From: Beta vulgaris subsp. vulgaris
Taxonomy: Eukaryota; Streptophyta; Magnoliopsida; Caryophyllales; Amaranthaceae
Direction: 5' to 3'
Assembly: GCF_026745355.1 (NCBI RefSeq)
Contig: NC_079208.1
Location: 23,118,622 to 23,182,621, forward strand
Length of the DNA stretch: 64,000 nucleotides
Positions within the stretch are counted from its first letter, which is position 1; each line of letters starts with the position of its first letter. Below are positions 20,716-32,446 of the stretch, piece after piece. The notes under the pieces were generated by a model. The model was not told where the DNA came from, did no database searches, and was given only the letters and a program-made list of their open reading frames with translations. The position numbers were made by a program, and so were the translations under genes.

Positions 20716-23700
20716 CACTACTACAAAAAAGGGCAAAGATAACTGTTAAATAAGGCTTTACATAACAGTTTTGAGGTGTTATCCAAGTCAATGCAATGTA
20801 AAGTAAACATAACACCTGACGAAAGTGTTATGTTTGTAAGAGAAAACATAACAATCATTTATAATACACGTTATACCACTAGATAACATATTTTGTAAAT
20901 AGGTGTTATGTTTGTTATTTATGTGACAAATTGAAAGAAGGAAAATTTAACACTTATCTTGAATAACTGTTATGTTTTCCTATAACATATATAACATATA
21001 TTACCTATAACTGTTATCTAAGATATTTTTTTTTTTAAATAATCAAATTATCATTTCACACATATATTGACAGTAAGCGTTGCAGCATCCAGTACAATTC
21101 CTTTTTTTACAGGACAGTATAATACCTGTATCTGTTGTATAACTAATACTCAACTCATAAAATCTTAAAACCAATAAATTGAATATTATATTCCAAACTT
21201 TCAAAATTCTTCATATCAGAAAATAATTCAACTAATATTCATAATTCTAAACTTCTAAAAAAACTATTATATATACATATCAATATTAATCTAAATCATA
21301 AACAAGATAAAATCTAGCCTATAGCCACATCCACATGATATCAATATCCAAATCCAAAAATATAATGTATGTCCAAAAGTGGATTAAGGTAAAAAAAAAT
21401 TAGGCAGAAAGTTAGAACTCGTTCTTCATTTGTGCTTCGTGTTAATCTCCGATATATGTAATCCACAACTCCCTAAGTTCATCAATTTTCTCCTGAGAAT
21501 AGGTTGGACCAGTGCCTTGATAGTACTACAATAAAAGTAATTACAAAATAAGTATTCATATATAAAACTTGAAAGTATTTAAACATTATAATTAATCATC
21601 CACTCGTGAACAAGGAGAGACATAAAAGCGGCAAGCACAAATAGCAACATGAAAATAGTGAAGCATACATACCTCTAATTTATTTAGGGACTTCTTCCAG
21701 TAAATATGTGAACCTTCATACACAAGTGGAAATAAAATGTGGACAAAAAGACAGAAAATTACAAGAAAATTAAATTCAGAAAGAAAGCAAAACTTTCAAA
21801 GCCACAAATCATTATTATACCTACATCTAGAGATGAATAACGCTAGTTTTCAGAGTTTCTTCTAAAAAACTTGTCCAAAAAACATCAGGGATAATATGAT
21901 TCGATTATTCAACTATATCAGAAGATTACAACTTCTGCCACAATAAACCAGCACTAGTAAGGACTCAAGTAATCAAGTATACCTGATTGGGAGAATTGTT
22001 AAGACAGATAAGATTTAGTTTGTACATCTGACCACAAAAATTAACTTCCGGAGGTACTCCCCAAGAATAATTTTCAACAATTTACGAAAGCATAGGTGAA
22101 TTTTGAATTTATCCTTTTGTCATAAATCTCAGGAAACATGATACTAGAAAAAGAAAGGAAACAGTACTACGAAACACTGAATTCGGCAATTAATGAGAGA
22201 CATTTAAAAAGAGAAGATGAATATACCAGGCCATATCAGTTCTGATAGATATGAAGGCCATGGAAGCCCCAATCTCAATCATCCATTCCTTAATTGCACT
22301 TAAATAAACAGGGATTTCACCCACATCCTGCACCTCGGAAGAAGCTGACGAAGATTGATCATCAGCATCAAGACAAAAATCACTTCCATCATCATCTGTG
22401 ACGAGCCCAGACCCAAAAATGGCAAATCAATGTCATCACATGGCTTCATTGGAAGAAGTTCCAAAGAAACTAATCATGAGTCAGAGTTATATAGTGACCA
22501 ATTATGAAGCATGCTTTTGGGTAGCTGATCTGGATCAGTAACATCCATGTCATTGTCAAAGAGGATGTACTCATCAGTCTCTTCCTCGTTAGGCTTGTAG
22601 TAAGCAGGTAGGGATAGTCAATTGCAATCTCATCTTCATTAATCTTAATGTAGTACTTGTTTGGAGCAGTTTGCCGCCTGCCCTTCCTTTGATTCATAGA
22701 CCTCCAATCCTCTTCCTCCTGTAACGATCTGGCCAACTTTACATCCTCGTCCTCTTCTGCAGAAGCCACTGCTGTGTTTGACTCATCTTCCCTCTCTACA
22801 TCCCATTTTCAGACTGCCGCCAGAAGCCAGATTTGAGGGAGCCACAGTTTCTTGTGCAAATGTAGCATTTTTGCATCTTATTTTCCACATATGAATTAAA
22901 ATGTCACTAAATCATGCAATCTTAAAATGAAGAACAAGAGCGGAGAAAACCCAAAAAATTCCTAATTTTACAGGAAATTCATGAACAAAAAAATTAATTC
23001 AAGTATTCAATCATAACACAACCAAACAATGACAACAATAACAATTTACACACCAATCTACTATACAATTAACAAATACTACCTCACAAAAATGAAATTA
23101 AAACTTAGGGATTAGAAAACAAAACAACTCACTTGGCTTAGATAGGTTCCGACGGGGCAGCAACGACGGAGGGCGCCTGTAGCTGGGTTTGACAGGGGCT
23201 GCAACAGTGGCCGGATTCGGCGGCCAGACAGTTGTGGCTCAGGGTTTCTCACTTTCTCTCCTTCCTTCGTTTTCTCTCTCTTCGTTTTTTGATTTGGTTT
23301 GCTTTTGTTTGCTTTCACCATGAACAACAACTTAGAACTGAAAAGGGCGGTTTAGAGAACAAATTTAAGGATACATAGTAAGTGCTCCTAATTTCTAGCT
23401 ATGATAGTTTTTTTTTAATTTAATTATTTTGACAGATTTATTATTATTATTATTATTATTTTGAAACAGACAGATTTATTATTATTAATAATAAGCAAAG
23501 ATAACAGTTTTTATTATTCTCATTAAAAAAATTAAAGCATCACATAATAATTTCATAGCAAAGATAACACATATTAACATAAGTGTTAAGTGATATATTA
23601 TCAATACAATGTAAGATAACAGTTCTACGGTTGAAACGTTAGATTTAGACTTTACATAACGATTGCTTAAATAAGAGTTAATTTAGGGGTGTTATGTTTG

Positions 23701-23718
23701 CCCTTTTTTGTAGTAGTG
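20716..23718. mobile_element. CACTA element 2, carrying a MET1-like gene fragment
   Basis: Terminal inverted repeats are CACTACTACAAAAAAGGGCA at both ends, near perfect for 22 bases. The target-site duplication is AAT (20713-20715 and 23719-23721). Subterminal blocks repeat AACTGTTAT, ATAACACTT and GTTATGTTTG in both orientations (20737-21010 and 23500-23700). No transposase is present. On the minus strand a GC-richer segment at 23112-23330 opens with a basic ORF (MVKANKSKPNQK) and ends near a possible GTGAG donor. It is followed by the MET1-like exon at 22227-22830. That arrangement could form a short chimeric transcript, which is inference. Confidence 0.9.
22227..22830 (-). pseudogene. MET1: Captured fragment of a MET1-type DNA (cytosine-5) methyltransferase
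   Basis: The minus strand encodes a long stretch of the N-terminal replication-foci-targeting region of plant MET1: EDEDVKLARSLQEEEDWRSM, NKYYIKINEDEIA, then after a one-base deletion near 22612 [30 protein letters not shown] and LELLPMKPCDDID. After a second shift near 22415 it reads VTDDDGSDFCLDADDQSSS, IPVYLSAIKEWMIEIG, MAFISIRTDMAW. The match stops at ATGGCCTG followed by GTATAT, which looks like the original exon end and intron donor, so genomic DNA rather than cDNA was taken. A TGA at 22474-22476 stands where the family has Arg, consistent with CGA to TGA deamination. The catalytic domain is absent. The full gene would maintain CG methylation. This fragment cannot, but could be transcribed. 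Confidence 0.85.
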
Positions 23719-26502
23719 AATCCCTGGAGGTTACCAGTTTTAATTAGATAAAACCTTGCTAACATACTTTGTTATAGCTTAAGGTAATTAAACTACAACA
23801 CCTAATAAATTTATGAGATTGGTATCAAATAAGACAATTAACGTAATAATTAATCTATTAATTAAAGCTTAATATTCCCAGTCATGTCACAAACTTCTAG
23901 AAAGATTCTTTATAACACACATGAAGATAAACTAGGCTGGACAATTAAAGGGAAAACATGAAGATGGATACCTCCATGCGTTATGGCTAAAACTGGAGAT
24001 GAACAAACGTATCACTTTAGTACATGCTTTAGATCTAGGCTAGGAAGTAAACTATAACCCTAGAGGGCAGTTGGCTAATCTAAGTTAAAGCTACACTTCA
24101 TAACCACGTTGTTGTGTGTAAATTGCACGTTGTTGTGTGTTGTGTTTGTTGTCCTTCAGTTGATTCTTCTTCTTATATTTATACTTCAAAAGCTACACTT
24201 CATAAGGAGTCTTTCATAGTTTGTGGCATTCCTACCTTTGAGTCTCCTATTTTCTCCACTGATAAGGGGTTTGGACCCATGTGGCTCTTGACTTACGAGG
24301 GCCACTTATATTTTCCAAGCTTGATGGTACTTAACCATCCTTCTGATTTGAAGAAGTTAAGGGAACAGATGGAGAAGACCTTTCTTTTGATCAACTTTCA
24401 TTCCTTTTTAAGCTTGAAGAATGTAGCTGTTATGGTGAAGTTAGTTTCAATCTCATATCTCTAGATGCAGTCTGACATACCAGCTTCCTTTTCTCACATT
24501 TCTTCGTATTTTATCGACATCTTGGCGCCTAGAACATCTTACCAGGTAAGCAACCTGCTTTTGTTAAGCAAGAGCCTTGGCGCCTTTATGCAGTGCTTGC
24601 ATGGATGGAATCCCTAGACATTCATTATGGTTCTAAGGGAGTGTGAACTTTTGTAGTAGTGTCCTTAGGTCCATGGATTCAATAGCAGCTAAACCTGAAT
24701 ATTTTGGCTTTAAAGTTTAAATCCACAACTGGTAGCTAGGCAGTTTGGATTACTTCATATGTTAGCCATACCATATGTCTTGACACGTAATGATCCTTGG
24801 ATGTTAAGGGGTCGTTTTGAGGAAGGTAAAGCTCTGCGAAGTAACACTCATGTCCATTACTCCTTGGAAATGAGTTTTTGAAGCTATTCGAGGCTTCCAG
24901 ACATGGTGGGATCATGTCTTCCCAAGTGATCAACAATTTGCTGATGCCATAACATACTTTGAATATCAACTCTTCTTAGGCTGTAAGTGATCTATCCTCT
25001 TAGTTATTTTTATAACTTAGAAAAGAAGACATTTTATCTAATTTCTTTCTGCCTTTCATAACCTTTTAGCAAAAGGTGGCAAGAAGAAGTTGAAAATTCC
25101 TTAGGGAATGCAAATAAACTCTAGTGATTACAAGTTATACTGGAACGTTGTGGACAAACAGATCCCTGAGCCTATTCCTTCAGAAGACGAATATGATGCT
25201 GCCAATGATCAAGGAGTCTATTATGGATATGTCGAAACTATAGAGGACATTCAAACAATGGGACCAATGGAGCAAATCGATCCTCTCAAAAGAGCTGCTT
25301 GAAAGAGAGATTACAACTGCCTCTCCACTTCTAAGAGCATTCCATCAACTAAGCTAGTAGAGCAATCTGAATTTATTCAGAAGGCCTCCAAGAAAAGAGA
25401 TATTAGCTCCCTTTTAGCTCCTAAATCCATGTGACATTCCTATAGGAAACGCCCCAAATTAGAAGCACCTTTTGAAGTTTAGCACTTTAATTTTCTTCTG
25501 ATGAAGAGGATGCTAGATATCTCAAATCTTCCCGAAAATAAAACTTGAAGGACCGAAAAAAGGTATATACATCTCTTTATATTCCTTGATATGAGGCTTT
25601 ATTTTAGCATTAACATGTTTTTGCATAATCTATTGTGCATTACAGGTTCATCTGGTCCAATAATGTTCGAGTCTTAGGATCTTAATGATCCATCTTTGGA
25701 AAGCCCGACAAATCTTAATTTTATAAAACCTTCAAATCTCAATCTTATCAGTCCAATTGCTGCAAATGCTCCCACAACAGTTGGTCCAGGATAAAATATG
25801 GAGAGTAATCATTTTGATGAACGCAACATTACACATGCTAATTAGCCCGTTATCTCTACACCAAGCAAGAATGCCCCCTAGTTGGAATTAACAATCGCCA
25901 TTATTTTGGAAGGACTTGGTGCATTGGAAGAAGATAGTGCCCCCCAAGGAGAAGCTAGACATCTTAACATGGCATCTGCTGAAGAAAATCTCTTTTTTCA
26001 AGGTGATGAAGATCTCATGGATTCAATTCCATTGAACATTGAATTTCCAGATTCTCCTCCTTCCTCAACAGTTTTCATAGCAAGCCCTTCTATTCTTAGG
26101 GAAGAGGTTCCAACAGATGTCATTCCTTTAGATGTTGCACCTTTGAGGAGAAACTTTGAACTTTTGAGCACCCCTACATTAAAGGATCCTTCATCTTCAC
26201 AATCCTCTTATGGATTGGTGTGCATTCTTTTCCTCAAAGATTAATTTTAGACTTCCTCTATTTGAACCCACATCCTCAAAAAACCAGACTTCACTATCTT
26301 GCTAACTTGGCTTCTCTTCTTTATGATGTAGAGGGAAGCACTCAAGAAGCAAGTGTGATGAAAGAGTATGATGGAAGAGAAGAAGTAAAAGTGAACATGT
26401 CCATTGTTGTTAGGGACCAACCTACTTCTAGTTGTGTCACAAGTAGTCGGGGATGAACATTCTGAACACATTGAACAAGAAGACAAGATATGGAATCTCT
26501 AC

Positions 26503-28363
26503 CACTAGTACAAAATAGACGATTTGCGTCCCCTGATTTGCGTCGCATAGACACGGAAACGACGCACAGTCGGGATTTGCGTCGCACGTGAGAGGAGTGC
26601 GACGCACAACATGGCCCATTTGTGTCGCACCTTCTTTACATGCGTTGCAAAAGCCAAATGTGCGTCGTTTCCGTGTCTATGCGACGCAAATTGTCTCAAC
26701 TATCTGCGTCGCATGTCTTTTAAGTGCGTTGCAAAATAGCTAATTTGCATCGCACCTATTTAATGTGCGACGCACATAAACCAAGAGGCCCACTACCTAC
26801 CCTTTTTATTCCATAAACCCTAGCGCGCCTCACACTCTCTCTTTTCAATTTTCATTCTCAGCGCGCCTCACACTCTCTCTTCAATTTTCATTCTCAGAAA
26901 CTCTCTATCTCACTCTCTCTCTTCAATTATCATTCTCAGAAACTCTCTATCTCACTCTCTCTCAAACCCTCAAACACGTCTGTCTCTCTCAAACACTCAA
27001 ACCCCTCTTTCTCTCACCCTCAAACCCGTCTCTCTCTCTCACCCTCAAAAACACGACTCTCCCTCACCGGCCTCTCTTATTCTCTCACCGGTTCTCTCAA
27101 ACGCGTCTGTCTCCGGCGAAAAATAGGTATAATCGCAAGAAAAAAACCTCGTTTTCAAGATCTCCGGCGAAAATTATGTATAAACGCAACAAAAATCTGA
27201 TTTTTCATTTTCGAGTTAGATCTCCGGCGAAAATATGGTATAATCGCAACGAAAATTGAAGATCTTCGAGTATAATCTCCTGCGACTTCTTCGTGCATCT
27301 CAGGTTTTCAGATCTACAATTTCATTTTTATTTTTTTCATTTTTTAGATCTAATTTTTGGTTTTTCTTTTTGGCGTTTATTCGTTTTTAATTTTAGATCT
27401 TATTTTTAGCGTTAATTTTTTAGATCTAATTTTTGGCTTTTATTCGTTTTTGGCGTTAACTTTCTAGTTTTTTTTTTTTGAGAGGAAATTAATTTTCTAG
27501 TTCATGCATCTGAAATTTAGATCTAATTTTTAGCATTAATTTTTTAGATCTAATTTATTCGTTTTTGGTTTTCATATCTGCGATTTTTTTTTTTTTTATA
27601 TCTGATTTTTTACTTTTATTGGCATTTATCATAGTATGGGATTTTCTTTTTAATTCTCTGAATTTCTTATTTTCATTTGCAGATCTGTGTAATTTGTTCT
27701 TCTCGAAGTCTTCTTCGTCGGAAACCGGCAGCGGCTCATCCTTGTTTTAGTTTTATTTTTACATTTGTAATGTAATTTGTTTACATTTAGTTTACAAATT
27801 CTTTTACATATTTACAATGTAATTTGTTTTGTATTTTGTATATATATTTTATACATATGTTTGTATCTAATATTTACATATTAATGCAAAAGATGTGTTT
27901 CTATATAATGTTTACATATCAATGTAAAATTATTGCAATTTTAAATTGGGAATATGGAACTGTGAGTTTGAGAGAAAAAAAATGAATTATTGCGATTTTA
28001 AGTAAGTGCAAATATTGAGTGCTGGCTCCTACTTTTTGGCCTGATTTCCCACTTTTTGGCCTGATTTGCCCACTTTTTGGACTGATTTGCGTCGCACATT
28101 GCTTTATGTGCGACGCAGATGCTTGATTTGCGTCGCACATACTACTATGTGCGACGCAAATTACCTTATTATTTGGGGTTGTGGAGAGCCATCTGCGTCG
28201 CACCGTATACAGGTGCGACGCAAATAGCTCAACCATTTGCATCGCTCAGCCTACGACGCAGATCATGTCTGGGTCATTTGCGTCGAGGCCTTTGCCGTCG
28301 GACCCATGTGCGACGCAAATAGGCGCCTCACATCCGACGCAAATTGCCTTTTCTGTACTAGTG
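26503..28363. mobile_element. CACTA element 3 with palindromic TGCGTCGCA arrays, non-autonomous
   Basis: The ends are CACTAGTACAAAATAGACGA and, complemented, CACTAGTACAGAAAAGGCAA. The duplication is TAC (26500-26502 and 28364-28366). At 26520-26780 and 28085-28350 the motif TTTGCGTCGCAC alternates with its complement GTGCGACGCAAA, so that successive copies can pair as short hairpins. The middle holds CT-rich tandem repeats (26828-27110), three copies of TCTCCGGCGAAAAT with ATAATCGCAA-like spacers (27110-27260) and repeated TTAGATCTAATTTTT units (27345-27560). No transposase is encoded. It interrupts the antisense ORF of gypsy-A. Confidence 0.9.
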
Positions 28364-28881
28364 TACCTTACTCTTTCAGAAAACTCTCATGATCAAGTGT
28401 CTGAACAAGCTCTTAAGCAGATTTTGGAATCCTTAATATTCCAAGGCTTTGAATATTGGATACCTTGTCTTGATTATGTGAAGAAAACTCTTCTTCTTCA
28501 GATGTGTAATGCTGAAATACGAGTTCAATCTCTCAAGCTCTTAGTTCATAAACTCCAAGAAGAGGAGACTTCTTTAGAAGCCCAAGCCAAATCTTTTAGA
28601 AGCTTCACTTCACAAACCCAATTTTTTAAAAAATCTTATGATCAGCAGCTGAAGTCTCTTTCTGATGAAAGGTAGTCCTTATAGAATCGCATGGCTGAGA
28701 TTAATAACGAAGAAATCACTATTATTAATGAGCAATCTTCTCTTCAGAGATCCATTTATTTTGAAAAAGAAAAGTTGGACCAGGGACGCGCCAAGCTGCG
28801 ACCTTGAGGCAAGAGATGTTTAGGGAGATGGCAATCCAACAAAGCTTCATTCTCCAAAGGGAGAAACTTTATAATGCTTGG

Positions 28882-29524
28882 TGTTATGGTTGATTTTTAT
28901 AGGTTAACGTTGACGCAGTGACTTAATGACTTTAACACTATGACGCAAGGCTAGCCGCAATGTTAAGACACAAGGATCAAGTCAATGACACCAGCAACCA
29001 ACATCCCGAGATAGAGGGAATCAAGTTAGTTTGTGCTAAATAAACATTAATAAGTATCAACAGCCAGCGCGCACAACAAGGAGATAGTTAAAACAACTTG
29101 AGCATAGCATGAAGAATCTCCTATATTCCGGCGAGATAACTGTTGTAAAATATCAGCATAGGATAATAGTATTTAAGCACATAAAAAGACATAGAAAACT
29201 CACTGGATTATTCAGAAAAAAACGCATAAAAGAAAAAGGCATTAATTATTAACATTCACTCATATAACTCTTGTACTTAGATCAGAAATATAGTCTGTAA
29301 CGATTGTTGTTCACCTGGAACGACGGTCATTGATAGTAGATTGGTGGAATCATCTCCATCCGCGATTTTTACCCACGATCATTGGGGTTTTTCGCGTCAC
29401 TATTTCCTCGTGTCATTCCCCTGGATTTTCCCCCTTGCATTAATTTCTTGTTTTGCTCGGACAAACATTTGATTGTTGTGTCCCTAACTTTAATTCTGTC
29501 GTAAGGCCAATTTTAGCATAAAAT
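28882..29524 (+). mobile_element. 5' LTR of gypsy-B
   Basis: It starts TGTTATGGTTGATTTTTA and ends near TTTTAGCATAAAA, and matches 40457-41095 along its length (CAAGGCTAGCYGCAATGTTA, CAACATCCCGAGATAGA, GGCGAGATA, TTCCCCTG). The multiple differences between the two copies show an old insertion. Confidence 0.9.
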
Positions 29525-29528
29525 TTTT

Positions 29529-29545
29529 TGGCTCCCACCGTGGGG
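29529..29545 (+). other. Primer-binding site of gypsy-B
   Basis: TGGCTCCCACCGTGGGG follows the 5' LTR by a few T bases. It resembles the TGGCGCCCACCGTGGGG primer site common in Tat-type elements, with one change. I cannot name the tRNA with certainty. Confidence 0.7.
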
Positions 29546-29583
29546 CACAACCAGCTTGATTACATGCTTTCAAAACCCATCCA

Positions 29584-31834
29584 ATGGTTGAAGCAACGAA
29601 TCTCGATGACATGCAAAACCTCTACGATCAAATGAAAGTAGATATGACTGAAATGAAAAGAGCTAATGAACGTTTGCCTTCTGACTTCTCCTCGTCTCAA
29701 GAGAAAATCTAGAATCTGCAAGAAGAGGTGGCCTCGACGAAGGTATCCAAGGCGAAGCGTCGTGTCAACATGGAAGACATCCCTTTCATGCAGAACTACA
29801 TCGATTCAGATTGTAACGCCCCGACCCATACGGAGTCGAGTATATCGTCACCAATGCGCATCCAGGGCCAACAACTGTCCTCAATAACCAACACAAGCTC
29901 TTCCAGCGCATTTTTTCCTCACTCATGCGCTCCCTGAGAAACTTCCAGGAGGTCACCCATCCCAAGACTACTCCCAGCCAAGCACGCTTAACTGTGGAGT
30001 AACTAAGGAAATAAGCTCCCTAAAAGAAAGATGCATCTTGTTGGAATGAGTAGCCTGCTAAATCACTCTAAAGCAATCATGGGAGGTATTACATACACCC
30101 CCACTTGAGAACAGCAACGCCCTCGTTGCGCCTGAGGACTCCACATATTTGGCCACAACGACCTGTGGGTCGCCCCAGCCTAGAAACTGATTGCCGGAAA
30201 CTCCAGATTTTCGGTCTGACGACCTCTTGGTCGCTCCTTATGACAATGCAGCCCCAGAATCCTCCCCCACTAGGCGCTTGAGGACTCCTAATATTCGGCC
30301 TGACGGCATTAGGGTCGCCCCAACACGCGGGCGCAGGGTTGCTCTGATACCATTTGTAACACCCCGACCCATATGGAGTCGAGTATATCGTCACCAATGC
30401 GCATCCAGGGCCAACAACTGTCCTCAATAACCAACACAAGTTCTTCCGGCGCATTTTGTCCTCGCTCATGCGCACCCTCAGAAACTTCCCAGGAGGTCAC
30501 CCATCCCAAGACTACTCCCAGCCAAGCACGCTTAACTATGGAGTAACTAAGGAAATAAGCTCCCTAAAAGAAAGATGCATCTTGTTGGAATGAGTAGCCT
30601 GCTAAATCCCTTTAAAGCAATCATGGGGGGTATTACATAGATAACGTCGAATCTGAAGACGACACAGAGTTCGAAGAGGAAGATCCCCTGAACGATTACG
30701 AGAAAATCCCCCGGCGCAGAAGATGTGAATCCTATGGCGAAGCGGATGATCCTGATGGAGAAGCAAAATCGGCGCTTAATGAAGCTTATGTCCCAGCTTT
30801 CAAGGGCCCCCAACACCAAGCATTGTTGAGCCCCTTGATGGCTATGTAGAGTTGGCATTCGTGGAAAGGATTTCAAAGGCTATACTCCCCAAAAAGCTCA
30901 ACCTGCCCGTCTTCGTCGCCACCTATGATGGTTCAACTGATCCAGGCGAGAATGTGGCAAGTGTCGATCCCTTGGCATTTTGTGGAAGCCTGCATGTGCA
31001 AATCTTTCGGAGCCATGCTGACCGATCCCGCTCTCAAATGGCTCGGCTCCCTCAAGCCAGCAAGCATCGACAACTTCTTCACTATGGTCGTAGCTTGGAG
31101 AAGCAGATCAGTGATCTATATGGTGTCGTTCAAGGACCAAGAGAATCCGTCCGCGATTATTATATTCTTTAACAAAGAAATGATTAGTATTAAAGACCTC
31201 GACACTAAAACTACTATTGAATGTTCGAAGATCTACAACCGCCTGACGAAGTACCCATGCTAGACGTTCGAAGAAGTCAAAGCCCAAGCATTGGCGCAGA
31301 TGCGATTGGAAGAAAACGACGCTATCCTCAACACTATATCAACGCGTCACGCACCTGAAAGTTCCAGCAATCGCAAGTCTTATGCTCCAAAAAAGAGCAA
31401 CTGGCGAAGTCACCCCTACAACTGTCTAGATCAGGTACATAACGTTACTGATGTTGTTGACAATGCAGGTATTGACATAAAGACGGAGCAACCGACCTAT
31501 CCTGACCTTGAATCTTATGGATTCTATGTCGATGTCAGAGGCATCGTAAATGCTTTGACTAAGATCGGAGCGTCTAATCGTTGGCCACAAAAGAGTGATC
31601 GCCCAACACACAGAAACACCAATCAAAATTGTGTCGGTTCCATCATCACCATGGCCATAAAACAGAAGAATGCATTACATTGCATCATGAAGTCACGTTT
31701 ATGCTCAACAAAGGCCATTTGCAAGATCTGCTGAGCGATAAAGGGAAGGCATCCTTCGAAAGGAATCCTGCCAAGCCAATTTCACCCTCGTCTTCGACGC
31801 ATGTAAAGTTAATTAACGTGATCTCAGGTTGATC
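29584..31834 (+). pseudogene. Gag of gypsy-B (interrupted by a TRIM)
   Basis: The frame starts at ATG 29584 (MVEATNLDDMQNLYDQMKVD) with a TAG after about 42 codons. It runs to YIDSD at the TRIM at 29812 and resumes after it as DNVESEDDTEFEEED at 30643. The capsid-type region carries LPVFVATYDGSTDPGENV, then frame changes to AMLTDPALKWLGSLKPASI and PRESVRDYYI. A TAG at 31261 precedes TFEEVKAQALAQMRLEEND. The C-terminal zinc-binding-like segment CRFHHHHGHKTEECITL (31629 on) and GHLQDLLSDKGK match the CxxH-GH-C pattern of Tat gags. Gag would form the particle that packages element RNA. Confidence 0.85.
29812..30637 (-). mobile_element. TRIM-like element in gypsy-B gag, minus strand
   Basis: Direct repeats of about 282 bases, 29812-30093 and 30355-30637, share TGTAACRCCCCGACCCATA, GAGTCGAGTATATCGTCACC and AAGACTACTCCCAGCCAAGC. 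GCTCTGATACCA at 30341-30352 is the complement of TGGTATCAGAGC, a perfect initiator-methionine-tRNA primer site two bases from the right repeat, so the element reads right to left. Next to the left repeat the minus strand has the purine tract AAGTGGGGGTG. Flanks are CAGAT (29807-29811) and TAGAT (30638-30642). The internal part is about 260 bases without coding capacity. Confidence 0.9.
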
Positions 31835-31861
31835 TGATGTATGTGACTAACATACTCTGCA

Positions 31862-32392
31862 GTGAAAAGACTAGTACGAGAGGGACCTCCCTCATCCGCT
31901 GTTCATAAATCTTGCAGGTCCGAAGGAGAACGTAGGTTGGAAGCAATGGCAATCATCTTCGATGACGATGATGTATGCGAAGAAGAGCACCATGACGGCT
32001 TGGTTATATCCTTAACTGGCTCCTCACGCAACATAATCATTAAGAACGCTATCGAAGGTATGGGATTATGTGAAAAATATATTACTAAAAAAGCCATTGT
32101 CTTAGTTGGTTTCAGTGGAGAAGCCCAACATACTGTCGGAGAGATTACACTTCCAACGCTAGCCAAAGGCGTCAACTTGCCAACCAGATTCAATGTCGTA
32201 GACTGCCCGTTCGCCTACAACATCATCCTTGGGACCCCTTGGATTCATAAGATAAAGGAAGTCCCATCAACCTACTATCACCAGATGTTGAAGTTCCCAA
32301 CTAAATGGGACATTCAAGAAATAAAAGGCGAGCAAAAAGCCGCAAGAGAATGTTACAACTTATCGCTCAAGCCGTCAAAAACGTCGATCTAG
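31862..32392 (+). pseudogene. Aspartic protease and linker region of gypsy-B
   Basis: This frame holds the pol N-terminus: the conserved linker (MAIIFDDDDVCEEEHHDGLV) before the protease, and after it GFSGEAQHTVGEITLPTLA, RFNVVDCPFAYNIILGTPWI, KVPSTYYHQMLKFPT-like wording (KEVPSTYYHQMLKF) and GEQKAARECYNLSL, all standard for Tat elements. The expected DSGSSAD(I/L) active-site block is missing: GSSRNIIIKNAIEGMGL stands where it should be, suggesting a deletion around residues 60-75. The enzyme would process Gag-Pol. This copy would not. Confidence 0.8.
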
Positions 32393-32446
32393 CAATTAAC
32401 GGACGGATCATCGCCTGACGGGCCCGACGAGCAAGACATAGACGAA

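Larger units (their letters stand above)
20630..24190 (-). mobile_element. 3' LTR of gypsy-A, truncated and split by a CACTA element
   Basis: Bases 20630-20715 and 23722-24180 match 55075-55600 of the intact LTR (TGTTGGTGCAAAATCAGTTG, then AGATAAACTAGGCTGGAC and TTGTCCTTCA). The last 200 or so bases of the intact copy (about 55606-55809), which would hold the start of U3, have no match here. Small local duplications are present (ACGTTGTTGTGTGT twice around 24105-24142; AAAGCTACACTTCATAA twice near 24086 and 24189). A rearrangement or deletion removed the U3 edge and probably the polypurine tract. Confidence 0.75.

Noticed and set aside
30341..30352. Possible tRNA gene piece (GCTCTGATACCA)
   Set aside because: It is only the 12-base primer-binding site of the TRIM, with no tRNA body around it.
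30089..30475. Minus-strand ORF of 128 codons
   Set aside because: It spans the internal region and part of a repeat of the TRIM, which is non-coding.
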